The notes below the pieces were generated by a model, which was not told the DNA's origin, ran no database searches, and saw only the letters and a list, made by a program, of their open reading frames with translations. A DNA stretch of 64,000 nucleotides, taken from the NCBI RefSeq assembly GCF_000143415.4, contig NW_003314309.1, positions 867,827 through 931,826 on the forward strand, given 5' to 3'. This stretch comes from Selaginella moellendorffii (lineage: Eukaryota; Streptophyta; Lycopodiopsida; Selaginellales; Selaginellaceae). Position numbers and translations under genes: made by a program. This document shows positions 11,641 to 23,400 of the stretch, in pieces (within the stretch, counting starts at the first letter, position 1; every line of letters starts with the position of its first letter).

Positions 11641-11882
11641 TACTTTTGATTTCCAATAATTCCATGAATTGTTGAAGATAACCCAAAGCATTATAAAAGT
11701 TGAGTTTCATTTAAAATAAGTAGGAAGTTAAATGTAAGGAGTTAGACCCTCAAGGAAAAAAACCACAATGGGAAAAATCTTGAGAGAAGAACTCCTAGAT
11801 ATTTTTTATGTCATTTCTTGCTCTTGAAGTTCCCCCTGCAAGAAACAAATATAAAGTGTTGTGCAAACAAAAAGGCTTCTTA

Positions 11883-12140
11883 CTAGAGTTCTCTTAAACT
11901 TGTAGGATTATTTAGGACTTTCATACCTTTCTTCTTTTTCTTCTTCGGTTTCTTTGTTTCTTTCTCGGGAGGGAGAAACAAATCAGTAATCCTTGCTTCA
12001 CTTGGTTTGCCTTTTGCTTTTTTGATCACATCATCATCATCATTCACATCAGTACTACTCCCACTATCACTGGAGCTGTTTGAATAGGGATCATGTCCCA
12101 TTTCTTTCCCCACAGGCCAGCCAGTTGCTTTCTCTCCTAA
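11883..12140 (-). pseudogene. Possible exon fragment, acidic then lysine-rich
   Basis: On the minus strand an open frame after a ttttag acceptor-like site (about 12141) encodes an S/D-rich stretch followed by a KKPKKKKKKG tract and ends at 11883. I do not recognise a family. It may be an isolated exon captured by a transposon or chance coding. Confidence is low. Confidence 0.25.
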
Positions 12141-12396
12141 AAATTTTAGCTTACAATTACTTTTTGATGAGCATGAACAAAAGAAGAACTGCACCTCCAA
12201 GTAATACTGCTTGAGATAAAAGATGTAGAAAAGCTAGGTATCCACTCCAAGATGCAAAGGCATCATAATTTTCAAAGCCCAGCTTTGCTTATCCTATGTT
12301 CTTAGTGCGAGAAGATTTGAGAGTACCCTTTGACCACCACTCTGCGTTCTTTCCATTATTAGAGAGTTGATATTCAACAATTATTTACATGCCAAG

Positions 12397-12608
12397 AGGA
12401 CTAAGTAGACTCTATTATATATGAACATTTAAGTTATTTAAGCAAAGTCAACAATAACAACAAGAAGAACAACAGCAAAGAGGACTAAGTAAACTCTATT
12501 ATATATGAATAGTTAAGTTATTATCTAAGTAAAGTCAACAAACAACAACAATGATCTAGGACTAAGTAAACTCTATTATATATGAATAGTTAAGTTATTA
12601 TCTGCAAG
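12397..12608 (+). repeat. Three-copy tandem repeat of about 80 bp
   Basis: Copies begin at 12397, 12481 and 12558 with aggactaagtaaactctat or a near match, followed by tatatatgaa and an aagttatt segment. Spacing is 84 and 77 bp. AAC-rich linkers join the first two. The third copy is cut off at 12608. The array ends about 190 bp before the LEUNIG-like start codon. Confidence 0.85.
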
Positions 12609-12795
12609 CTAGGCTTGGGCCAGGTTCGGCATCTCCAACACTCGCATTCTTCGGAGAGTGGCTATGGCGGACGAGGGCGTGCGGCATTCTCGCACTAGCT
12701 AGGGTAGGCGCTGGCGAAATTTCGGCTGGCATTTGGCGACAGTAGCTTCTGATCGATCGGCACCTTGCTCGTGCGCCAATTCGGTGCCAGAAGCC

Positions 12796-14188
12796 ATGGC
12801 ACAGAGCAACTGGGAGGCGGATAAGATGTAAGTTACTGCTGCTGCCACTAATGCAGGTGGTTCCAGCTCGCGCTATCGTGATCTGGGTTCTTGATGAAAT
12901 GATCGTGTTTCTTACGCTTGGATTGATTGATTGAGATGATCTCTTTAGCAGTACGAAGCCGAGTCCTAATGTCGACGCGTCCAAAGGTGAGTTTCGTGTG
13001 TCCTTTTTTTTTTTTGAAGGTTTTATTTGTAGCAGATTTTACGTTCAACGAGGTGGGCTGTCTTCGTGCCAGTACAAATAAAGTTATGTGCTGCCATTTC
13101 TCTTCGAGTGGAAAGCTATTGGCCAGTGCTGGCCATGAAAAGAAGGTGAGCTTCACATTTGGGAGTTTTCTTTTCTGAGCTCTTACAATGGAGGCCGTGC
13201 TCTGGAATATGGACACGCTAAAACTCCGGAGTACATTGGAAGAACACACGTCTTTGATAACCGATGTTCGGTTTAGTCCAAATTCGATGCTGTTAGCGAC
13301 ATCATCCTTTGACGAGACTGTACGAGTATGGCATGCAGACAATGTGAGTTCTTGAATTATTCGTATCTCTTGGTAATGACTTGTTCATTTTCGTGCAGCC
13401 AAGCTATTCCTTGCGCACTTTTACTTGCCATCAAACATCGGTCATGTCCTTAGATTTCCATCCAGCGAACAAAGACCTCTTGTGTTCGTGCGACAGTGAT
13501 AGCGAGATCAGGTACTGGAGTGTAAGCCAGGGCATCTGCACCAAAGTCTTCAAGGTGAATAGCTCTTACCTTTGAGAGTTTCGTTGACTGGTTTTTGTCG
13601 ATCTTCACAGGGTGGCATGACTCAAATGCGGTTTCAACCGCGTCATGGCAGGCTTCTTGCTGCCGCCGCCGAGAACCTAGTTTCTATCTTCGATGTCGAT
13701 GCCGAGACATGCAGGCATTCTCTTCAGGTAAACGAATCAATACGAGTTTTTTCCAAACCACCGAGTCTGTCCGTCTTCCAGAGGCACACAAAGCCAGTGC
13801 ATTCCATATGCTGGGATCAAACCGGTGACTACTTGGCTTCCGTCAGCAAGGACTCAGTCCGAGTCTGGACTCTCCGCTCCGGTGGCGATGGAGAATGCGT
13901 TTACGAGCTATGCTCGAACGAGAACAAGTTCCATTCCTGTGTCTTCCACCCGAGCCATCCGTCGCTACTCATCATCGGCTGCTATGAGGTAGGGAAACCG
14001 ATAAATCTCTTCGAAAGTTGTGTAAACGTTTCGCTGTCTCGCAGTCTCTGGAGCTGTGGAACATGGTCGAGAACAAAAGCATGACAATCCCTGCGCACCA
14101 GGGCCTGATTGCGGCCTTGGCACAGTCGCCAGCGACGGGCATGGTTGCGTCGGCCAGCCACGATAAATGCGTGAAGCTGTGGAGATAG
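12796..14188 (+). CDS. Miniature LEUNIG-like WD40 protein lacking most of LUFS and the Q-rich region
   Basis: Eight exons join in frame: 12796-12827, 12952-12986, 13036-13145, 13194-13343, 13399-13554, 13611-13727, 13782-13988 and 14045-14188. They give 316 residues. The first exon encodes [10 protein letters not shown], the start of the LUFS domain of LEUNIG/LUG co-repressors. The text then jumps within about 12 residues to the WD region ([16 protein letters not shown], then [91 protein letters not shown] and the final [12 protein letters not shown] to SHDKCVKLW). LEUNIG proteins recruit Tup1-type repression through SEUSS, bound by LUFS, while the WD propeller contacts other partners. This protein would keep the propeller but lack the LisH/LUFS module. 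About 930 residues are usual for LEUNIG. Splice sites are canonical. It may be a functional derivative or a decaying copy. Confidence 0.85.
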
Positions 14189-14214
14189 AGAAGAGTTCAC
14201 ACACAAGTTGTGGA

Positions 14215-14770
14215 GAGAAGACGATGAAAGGAAGTGTATTACTACTCGGTCAAATGTTTGGCCTTGATATTTAGAGATTGTAAGGCAATACCCTAAATGC
14301 ATTGGAAATTGTCTTATGGACATTTTAAATGGAATTTCTGTTTTTAAAGGTGTAAGTGTGATTTGAGGAACTTTTGAATTGGCCTAATACAATTTCACAG
14401 TTTAGAACTGTTGGTAAGGCATGTTTAAGTGTGAAATTAGAACTGTTGGTAAGGCATGTTTAAGTATGAGGCATAGTCTAGTCAATGGACATATATTCTT
14501 TAATAGAATAAGGATAATACCTTCTTTAAGCAAGAGTTTCTGTAGTGAAAGACCAAAAAGAGTAATGGAATTTAGAAATTCAACTGGATAATCTTCTAGG
14601 TGTTCAGTATCAACAAAGTCAATATTTTTATAAATATGTATATCACTAGGTAAGGAAAAGACTAACATTATTAATAAGAAAAGTATCATCATTAAGTGGG
14701 GTAAGTATGACTCTATTAGATGCAACATAAGGGTCTGAAATATCCTATAAAGATGGGAAAACAAAATTAA
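14215..14770 (-). pseudogene. C-terminal remnant of a Pif1/Helitron-type DNA helicase
   Basis: On the minus strand, higher coordinates come first. One frame gives DDTFLINN-like text near 14700, then EDYPVEFLNSITLFGLSLQK (about 14540-14600) and LLKEGIILILLKNI. The end reads ITLTPLKTEIPF followed by RQFPMHLGYCLTISKYQGQT (about 14250-14320). These are the C-terminal helicase motifs of Pif1-family proteins, including the helicase half of Helitron Rep/Hel; the last is motif VI. Frames shift between blocks, and a 35-bp tandem duplication (14403-14472) interrupts it. Whether it came from a Helitron or a free Pif1 gene cannot be told, since no Rep domain is visible. Confidence 0.65.
14403..14472 (+). 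repeat. 35-bp direct tandem duplication
   Basis: Two adjacent copies begin at 14403 and 14438, each starting tagaactgttggtaaggcat. They differ at a few bases in the last third. They lie inside the helicase remnant. Confidence 0.85.
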
Positions 14771-14927
14771 CAATAAAGGACATTATTGCCTGTGTGTAAG
14801 ATAATACAATAGATTCTGAAAGCAAATTGGGTAAATTTACGTAATTATTACCATTTCCAATTTAAAAAAGCTAATCAGCTCATAAAAAGTTGTTTTCAAT
14901 TAGTCTCATATTCCTTTTTAGTGGAAG

Positions 14928-15212
14928 TTGTCACAAATGTGACTTCGGATATCGAAAGCTACCTGTCAATTAATCCTTTCAGATATTCTTTCCTTACTGC
15001 CATGACAGCAAAAGGTCAATATTGTTGGTTCTTTTTATTAGTCCCTTTTGTTCAAGTGTTAGTAAATTGGGTTTAGCACCTGTACTTAGTTAGATGGACA
15101 TAAAGTAGGAACTCCTATATATTTCTTGCTGAGCATACTTGGCCTAGCTTTTAGTTCTCTTTTGTTCTGTCTTGCATTGGCTTGACAAAAACCCTTATGT
15201 ATTGAGAGGCAA
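14928..15212 (+). repeat. Dispersed repeat, copy 2
   Basis: This is the partner of 1214-1500, in the same orientation, with scattered substitutions and small indels. It is AT-richer than copy 1, as expected for an older or more methylated copy. Confidence 0.6.
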
Positions 15213-15284
15213 ATTAGACTTGCCAAATATCAATCTCAACATATAATATGATTCTCTTAGTTAACCAATAAAGTTAGACTTAAG

Positions 15285-15500
15285 ACCCACTCTAATACCA
15301 AATATAAGCTCTTGAGTTTAGATTTCCTGAGAGATCACTCGGCTTAATACTATTTAAACCCAAGGACACTTAACCCCAAATATCCTAAGATCTTTAATTG
15401 ATGGAAAGAGGGGGTGCACTCTTGTTCATGAGCCCTTTCCCTGTATATTTAAACTCTTATGAATTGTCTTTCAAATTATTTTTTTTAGTTGTTTACAAAA
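15285..15500 (-). repeat. LTR-like segment next to a tRNA-iMet-type primer-binding site
   Basis: The minus strand reads TGGTATTAGAGTGGGT at 15285-15300, two mismatches from the usual plant retroelement primer-binding site TGGTATCAGAGC over its first 12 bases. The sequence just 5' of it on that strand (15301 upward) would be the end of an LTR; it contains 'actcaagagcttatatt'. No matching second LTR was found in the window, and coding parts of this element were not recognised. Confidence 0.35.
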
Positions 15501-16439
15501 AGTAGCTAGTTGAGCAAAATTGCAATCTTTTGAAAGAAGAGATTGAAAGTTTGGAAAGAGTAAATTTCAAATTAAAGACTTCCTCAAATCTTGTTGTTAA
15601 TACTGTTATGCCACAAATATCAATATTAGATCAACGTACACAACCAGTTAGAAATAGGAAAGCTATACAATATAAATCTTCCATTTTGAAAAATGTACAA
15701 AAGAAAATCTAGGTAGCAAATAAGTTGAAATGCATAGTTATAAAGACAAATTACATTAATGATATGGTTAAAGAGTTTATTGTTGTGACTGAGTTATCAA
15801 AAGGTATAATGTTAGAATCTATGAAAATTCATCCTATACCTATACAAAGGGAGAACAAGGAAAAAGTATATTTAACCTACAAACACATCTATCATCATAT
15901 CCATCAGACAAATTTTATAGTTGCGGAGTTTAAGAAGTGTTTTTAAATTGATTTTAGTGTTCAGATTTATATTTATATTTTGGTCAAATTTACTTGGAAA
16001 TATAGATTAAATCAAAATTTAAAAGATGAAGAGTGTTTTTTTTTTGGTCCTTTTTGTGCTTTTTGTGTTTGTCGTCCATGTGACCTTGCTCGATCCACGA
16101 GAATTTGCTGCTTTCTGTCCTGGTTTTCATTGCGTGTTTTCTTGTGACTTCATTGTGTTCTATGAAGGTCTGTGAGGATGTGACTTTCATTGTCAGGAAT
16201 TTCTCCTGCTGGTGGTTCAAGATGATGTGTCAAGATTCTATAGAATATTTGAAAAAGAGGATATTCCAAAGAGTCTAGTGATGACAGCTTGGTGTGAGCC
16301 AGAGAGGCAGACCCAAAGCAGTGACACGGCAGTGCAAGGCAGTTGGGTCAGTACAATGTGCCCACATTGTTGGCAGGAGTGGATTAAATTGTTGGTTGAA
16401 GTTTAAGCCAAGCTGTTAGAAGAAGAGAAGCTTCACATT
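15501..16439. other. AT-rich intergenic stretch with unassigned short frames
   Basis: A plus-strand pair of frames (15530-15712 and 15725-15946) encodes lysine- and isoleucine-rich sequence with no motif I recognise. Base composition is strongly AT, unlike nearby genes. I see no RNA gene. Confidence 0.3.
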
Positions 16440-16860
16440 CCTTTGCAACTCTTGCAGTGTTGAGTCCAGGGTTCTGGCTTGGTGGCCATCTTGTTCATTT
16501 GGGATCTGCAAGAGGGGACTAGAGAGCAAATCACAAACAGTGTCATTGATTTCTATGGCAAGTGTGGAAGTATATCTGCTGCTTAGCACATCTTAAATTC
16601 CTCCGTGATATCCAGGGATGTGGTTCTGTGGAACATGCTGATAGCAGGCTTTAGCCACCAAGGCAATGCAGCCAAAGTGGTGGAGATGAGCTGCTAGAGG
16701 AGGGTGCTAAGCCGGATGAATTTACGTTCCTCTTGGTTATTGCAGCGTGCAGTGCTGTGAGATGGATCTGAGCAGGGCCAGAAGCTTTTCCAGGAGATGT
16801 GGAGGTATGGCGTAGCTCCAGGAAGAGTTGCCCAGTGTGATGCGAGCAGCCTGAATCAAG
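16440..16860 (+). pseudogene. Degenerate PPR (PLS-class) gene fragment
   Basis: Translated pieces read like plant PPR repeats: NSVIDFYGKCGSISAA (about 16540), then SRDVVLWNMLIAGFSHQGNA (about 16612-16670), and after a frameshift EEGAKPDEFTFLLVIAACSA (about 16697-16756). Stops follow each block. The repeat order matches the 'GKCG..DA / DVVSWNxMIxGY / G..PDE.TF..VL.AC' cycle of organellar RNA-binding PPR proteins. It is non-functional as it stands. Confidence 0.7.
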
Positions 16861-17474
16861 GGAGGTCCACTGTGAATTGCCAAGGGAGGATAGTGTTGTA
16901 TTTCTCCTTTTTCACACCAGCTAATCGTTAGTTAAGCTGTGCCGATCTCTGGTTGGACATCCACAATTTTTTTATGAAAAACAGGCCTCAGATCGGATGG
17001 TTGCCAGAGGTTAGATAGATAAAAATAAAATAAAACAAACAGAACATTTGCGTATAGTTTTATACTAAGTACAAGAAAAAACAATTTCTCCTTGAGATTA
17101 CAATTGGCATGACTATAGAGCCTGAACTTGGTTGTCTGTAAAGATGCTGGATTTCTTCAAATGATAAAGGCCTAGAACTGAGATGAAGAAGAGACTCTGT
17201 CTGTGGTCTGTCCATCCAGCAAGCTCGAAAGAAGGCTGGCCTCAATAAAGTCTTTAGGAGCAATCTCTTGGCAAAGCCGCTGAGCGTGGTGATGGACATA
17301 TGCCTGTGATGCCATGCATAAGTGAAAGTTTGTTTGAAGGAAACGTAGTTTAAAGGTAGCTTAATCTCGAGGCCATGTTAACATGGCTCTAAGTCTGGTC
17401 TTCTAGGGTTTAAGAGATGGAGGGAGCGATGACGCAGGTATGCCGCGCTCTCGCGATCTTCGTTTCCAGATGTA
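16861..17474. other. Intergenic and 5' leader of the helicase gene
   Basis: No gene is recognised. The last 100 bp probably contain the helicase promoter and 5' UTR; ctagggtttaagag at about 17403 has a telo-box-like core. An upstream ATG at 17417 opens a different frame. Confidence 0.4.
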
Positions 17475-20400
17475 ATGCTTGGATTCAAGGCGCGCCGGCT
17501 CACCGCCGCATTGCGATCTCCCGGCGACGAGAATGGGCGGATCTTCGACGTGGACAAGGCCTACCTCGATCGGATGAGGATTTTGGAGCGGTTGCGGCAG
17601 CACTATCCGTCGGCTGCCAAGGAAGGAGAGGCGGACGGCGTTGAGTTTGGAAGCGATTTGGATTTTCGGGCGCCGTGCAAGGAGGAGAAGCGAGTTGAGA
17701 CGATATTCACGAAGCCAAGGGAAGATCCTCCGGCCATTGTGAATCTTCGATGGGTGCAAGACATATGCAAAGAGTCTGGGGACGAGCTAGCCTTTGCAGT
17801 GTGTCGCGTTCTGGAGTCATCGGACTCTGGAGATCAGGTAACAAGAATGAATTTGGAAGCTCTCATGTTTTCTCTTGCTGTTTTTTTTTTTCTTTCTTCT
17901 CTTACAGATTGCCGGCTACTTGTTTGATCTTATGGGGGATAACGGATTTGAGCACATCCAAGTTTTGCTCCAGGTTTTTCCATCCATCTTTGTGATGGTC
18001 AGTTGTTTAAAGTTTTACTTCTTGCAGTGCAGGAAAGAGCTCGTGGAAGCGTTTCACAAGGGTCTGTCTCGTTTGAAATTGGAAAATCCTTCTCAATCAA
18101 ACCAAGGACGTGTACCGAGCTATGGCACTCAGGTATTAAGTTTCTGCAGCGAACTTGAACTTACCTTTCATGGTTTCAGGTTAGTGTACAGACTAGTTTA
18201 GATCGCCAGATCGATAAACTGCGACGAAAAGAGGAAAAGAGACATGGAAAACGTGGGGAAGAATCGGAGCTCGACTGGACTGGTGGATTTTCTGCCGTAG
18301 TTGATGCTAGCGAGAGGCCTGATGAAGGGATAGAAGGTCTAGTTGGGAAAGGTGATGGTTTCACTGGCATGACCGGGGCATCCCTTCCACCGGGTTCTGT
18401 GAAAAAGGTTTTCAAAGGCTACGAAGAGGTGCAAGTACCACCCACACCAACATCGTCGTTGAAGCCTGGAGAATTCCTGGTACGGATAACATGGATTTTT
18501 CTCTGCTGAAAAGTTTCTGCTTTGGTGGACAGGTTAAAATTTCCGAGCTTGATGACATATCACAGGCAGCTTTCCAAGGGTACCAGACCCTCAATCGCAT
18601 TCAAAGCCGGATCTTTCCAACAGCGTATAACAGCAACGAAAACATATTGGTACCCGAAAAACTCATTATGGTTCATGTATCCTCTTATACTTTGGCAGGT
18701 CTGTGCACCGACAGGAGCCGGAAAAACTAACATTGCCATGATCACGGTTCTACATGAGGTAAGTAAACTTTTATAGACTGTTTTGTCTATAGTCACATTC
18801 TATTTAGATAAGGAAACACTTTAAGTTTGGAGTTCTACAAAAAAGCGAGTTCAAGATCGTCTACATTGCTCCAATGAAGGTGATCAGAATGATTCGTCGT
18901 TATTTAGATTAATCTTCGCTTGTAAAGGCACTTGCAGCGGAAGTAACAGCAGCATTTGGTCGAAGGCTTGCACCACTGAATGTTGTTGTCAAGGAGCTTA
19001 CAGGTGACATGCAGCTCACCAAGAGAGAGCTTGAAGAGACGCAGGTTCTTAAACTTGCCAGCAAACTTTTGATTCTGACTCGTTCCTTGGCAGATGATCG
19101 TAACCACACCGGAGAAGTGGGATGTGATCACACGAAAAACCAGTGATATGGCTCTCGCGACTCTTGTGAAGTTGCTTATTATTGACGAGGTGCATCTTCT
19201 AAACGATGATCGTGGAGCCGTCATTGAAGCACTTGTTGCGAGAACATTGAGACAGGTCTTACTTTGGTTTTCTTATTGTCACATTGTTTAATATACTAGA
19301 GAACAGGTCGAATCAAGTCAAAGCATGATCAGGATTGTTGGCCTCTCAGCAACTCTACCAAACTATATAGAGGTTCTTTTGCTTTTACAAATAAGTGATC
19401 TTGAGCTAAAGACTTTGTTTCTTAGGTGGCTAAGTTTTTGAGGGTGAGTCCCGAAACCGGGTTGTTCTACTTTGATGCAAGTTATCGTCCAGTGCCTCTG
19501 ATGCAAAACTACGTGGGCGTCACTGAACCAAACTTTGCGCTACGCAATAGTATTATGAATGAAGTGTGCTACGGAAAGGTTCGGCAAGCAAATTTAGGAA
19601 TCCATGCTGATAATAAACGTTGAATGTGTAGATATTGGAGGCGGTTCGTCACGATCAGCAAGCAATGGTCTTTGTGCATTCTCGGAAAGATACCGTGAAA
19701 ACTGCTCGTATACTGGTACCAGCCCTTTCGTTTTGTTGTTTTTTTTTTTTCTTTTTTTGGTTTTTTAACCATTTACTCAAGGTTGATATAGCACAAAGAA
19801 ATGGCGAGATAGGCCTTTTCTTGAATATGGATCATCCTCAGTATGGAATAATGAAGGTACTTTTCTGGCTGCATTATTTTATTGTTCTTGGTTTTTCTTT
19901 GTCGCAGAGAGAAGCTTCGAACTCAAAGAGCAAGGAGCTTTGGGAACTCTTCCAGTCCGGGTTTGGAGTTCATCACGCTGGGATGCTACGCTCTCAGAGA
20001 AACTTGGCAGAACGTTTTTTTTCAGAAGGGCTCTTGAAGGTATACCGTCAGTTGCGAGAATCTTGTCCTCAAGGGTCTGATATTGCAGATTTTGGTTTGT
20101 ACTGCAACATTGGCCTGGGGTGTAAATCTACCAGCTCATACCGTCATTATCAAGGTAACAGCCATCTACATTAATGCTATCATTTTTGTTGTCTAACTCT
20201 TAAAATTGGAAACAGGGTACTCAACTATACGATCCAAAAGCTGGTGGTTGGCGAGAACTCGGCATTCTTGATGTCATGCAGGTATACAACGAACTTCTCT
20301 TGACTTGAGATTGAAATGGCTTTTTTAGATTTTTGGACGCGCAGGGCGTCCGCAGTTTGATTCAAGTGGAGAAGGAATTATTATTACTACCCATGACAAG

Positions 20401-23400
20401 CTTGCACATTATTTGCGATTGATGACGCACCAATTACCCATTGAGAGCCAAGTAAGATCAATGTTTACTTTCATACCTTTAGTTTTTCAACCTGCTTATC
20501 ACTTGCAGTTTGTAAGCGCTTTGAAAGATAACTTGAACGCGGAAGTGGTTCTTGGAACTGTTACTAACGTTCGTGAAGCGTCAACTTGGCTCAGCTACAC
20601 ATATTTGTTCGTGCGAATGACGGCCAGCCCGCTAGCTTATGGATTGGAATGGAATGAGGTATGAGCCTTTTCTTACTTAACTTATTATTAAATGTAATGT
20701 GGTTCATAGGCCATGAATGATCCTCAACTTGTTGCGAAACGAAATGCTCTAATTGTAGATGCTGCTCGTGCGCTGAATAAGGCAAAAATGTTACGTTTTG
20801 ATGAAAAAAGTGGCAACTTCTATGTCACGGACTTGGGCCGTGTTGCAAGCCATTTTTATCTTCAATACAGGAGTGTGGAAACTTACAACGAGATGCTTAA
20901 GCAGCATATGAGTGATAGCGAGGTACCTATTTTTGTTGTTTGTACAAATTGACGTTCTTCGTGCCTACGTTTGCAGCTTTTTAAGCTGGTCTCGCATTCA
21001 TCTGAATTTGAAAACATTATGGTGAGGGAAGAAGAGCAACAAGAAATAGCTAAGCTTCTCCATACCTCTTGCCCTTTGGAAGCTTATGGTGGGGCTGAGA
21101 GCAAATATGGAAAAATCAACGTTCTTATACAAGTGAGTAATATGTAGCGGGTATGCACGCGATTACGTAATTGCTTTATTTTTCTCAGGTCTATATATCT
21201 CAAGGTTACTTGGATGGGTTTTCTCTTATTGTTGATAGTGCCTACATAAGTGCAAGCTTGGGACGCATTATGAGAGCGTTGTTTGAAATTTGCTTGCGGC
21301 GTGGCTGGTGTTCAATGTCGGCAATGATTCTAGAATATTGCAAGGCTGTAGACCACCGTATTTGGCCTCATCAGCATCCTTTGCGACAATTTCACGGAGT
21401 CCTTTCCCCCGAGGTTGGCTTGCTAGAATCGCTTTTGCTTCGGCTCTAAGTCTTTTCTGTCAGGTGCTGCGTAAACTGGAAGACCGCGGTGCTGACTTGG
21501 ATAAACTTTATGACATGAATGAAAAAGAGATTGGCTCTTTGATCAGCAGTCCCTATGGGGGAAAGGTAAATGGCTCTTCAAGTAACAGCCTCCAACGTTA
21601 TTCGATTTCAGCTGGTACGTCAATGTATGGATCACTTCCCGTTCATCAATCTGTCTGCAAACGTGAGTCCAATTACGCGGACTGTTCTTCAGGTAAATGA
21701 GCGTTTCTGTATGTAGCAAAATCTCAACTTTTTTCTTCGGTTGTAGGTCACCTTAACTATTACCGCGGATTTTACTTGGAAGGACAGGTTTCATGGGACG
21801 GCTTTAAGATGGTGGATTTGGGTGGAGGTATGTCGACCAAGTCTTTGGTAGCGAATTGAAGCTGGTTGTAACTGTAGGATTCGGATAACGAGCATATTTA
21901 CCACTCGGAGCACTGGACATTGACCAAGAAAATGGTGGCGGAAGGAAGCCAGACAATTTCATTCACCATTCCCATTTTTGAGCCAATTCCCTCGCAGTAT
22001 TACATTCGTACCATTTCGGACACGTGGTTACAAGCGTCCTACCTATATACACTCTCTTTTCAGCATCTTATCTTACCAGAGGTACGTTTCGTGTTTGCTA
22101 GCATGACTGTATATCACGCTCTTGTTCTCTACGCAGCTCCACCCTCCACACACCGAGCTACTAAACCTTCGACCATTGCCGGTGTCAGCCTTGAAAAACC
22201 AGAAATATGAAGAACGATACAAGTTTTCACATTTCAATCCTATCCAAACGCAGGTACTGTCATCCATTTAAGGAGTTACCGGTGACTCAATGTCGTTTGC
22301 AGGCTTTTCACACTTTGTACCAAACTGATCATAATGTTCTGCTGGGCGCTCCAACTGGGAGTGGAAAAACAATATCCTCAGAGCTTGCCATGCTTCGCCT
22401 TTTTAACACACAACCAGATATGAAGGTAACATCTTTCTGTTTTTAGAGATGTCGTAGCTAAGAACTGTGCACTTCAGGTCATATACATTGCTCCTTTAAA
22501 GGCTCTTGTACGGGAAAGAGTTGACGACTGGAAGAAAAGTCTGGTACCCACGCTTGGAAAGAAGCTGGTATGTCAATTTTCCAGTAGTTTTTATGACGAT
22601 TCAACTGTGTTGTAGGTGGAATTAACGGGCGATTTTACTCCGGATTTACTTGCGTTGCTTGAAGCAGATATCATCATTTCAACTCCTGAAAAATGGGACG
22701 GTATTAGTCGTAGTTGGCACAACAGAAGCTACGTTACAAAGGTCGGCCTGATGATCATTGACGAAATACATTTGCTAGGCGCAGACAGAGGTCCGATCCT
22801 TGAGGTAGTGGAAGTCTCTTTTGATAGTAAAGTTGTCAGGAAATAACGTAATTGGTATGCAGGTTATAGTATCCCGGATGCGCTATATTTCTTCTCAAAC
22901 CGCTCGTCATGTTCGATTTGTTGGCCTGTCAACGGCCCTTGCGAATGCAAAGTGAGTCTTAGGCATGCAAGACTCACGTTTAATATTTTGTTTCAGGGAT
23001 TTGGGAGACTGGCTGGGCATTGAAAATGTTGGACTGTATAATTTCAAGCCAAGCGTTCGCCCAGTACCACTAGAAGTTCATATACAGGTAAATTAAACAA
23101 AACATGTACTGCTACTGCAACGCTTTGCTGCTTCCTACAGGGATATCCTGGGAAGTTTTACTGCCCTCGAATGAATAGCATGAACAAACCAACTTACGCT
23201 GCTATCAGAACACACTCGCCTTTGAAGCCGGTTTTGATATTTGTCTCTTCTCGTCGTCAAACTCGACTTACTGCCTTCGATCTCATTCAGGTATGCCATT
23301 TAGCTTTTGTTCGATGGCATTTTGTAATTTCATTGTACCAGTTCGCAGCCCAAGACGAACAGCCACGCCAGTTTTTGCAAATGAATGAAGAGGACAACAG

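Noticed and set aside
12598..12984. Minus-strand frames of 128 and 164 codons over the start of the LEUNIG-like gene
   Set aside because: They are antisense shadows; the plus-strand exons have clear family similarity and splice sites.
17417..17644. Alternative helicase start at 17417
   Set aside because: Its frame leaves the family-like N-terminus; the ATG at 17475 aligns with the start expected for this helicase group.
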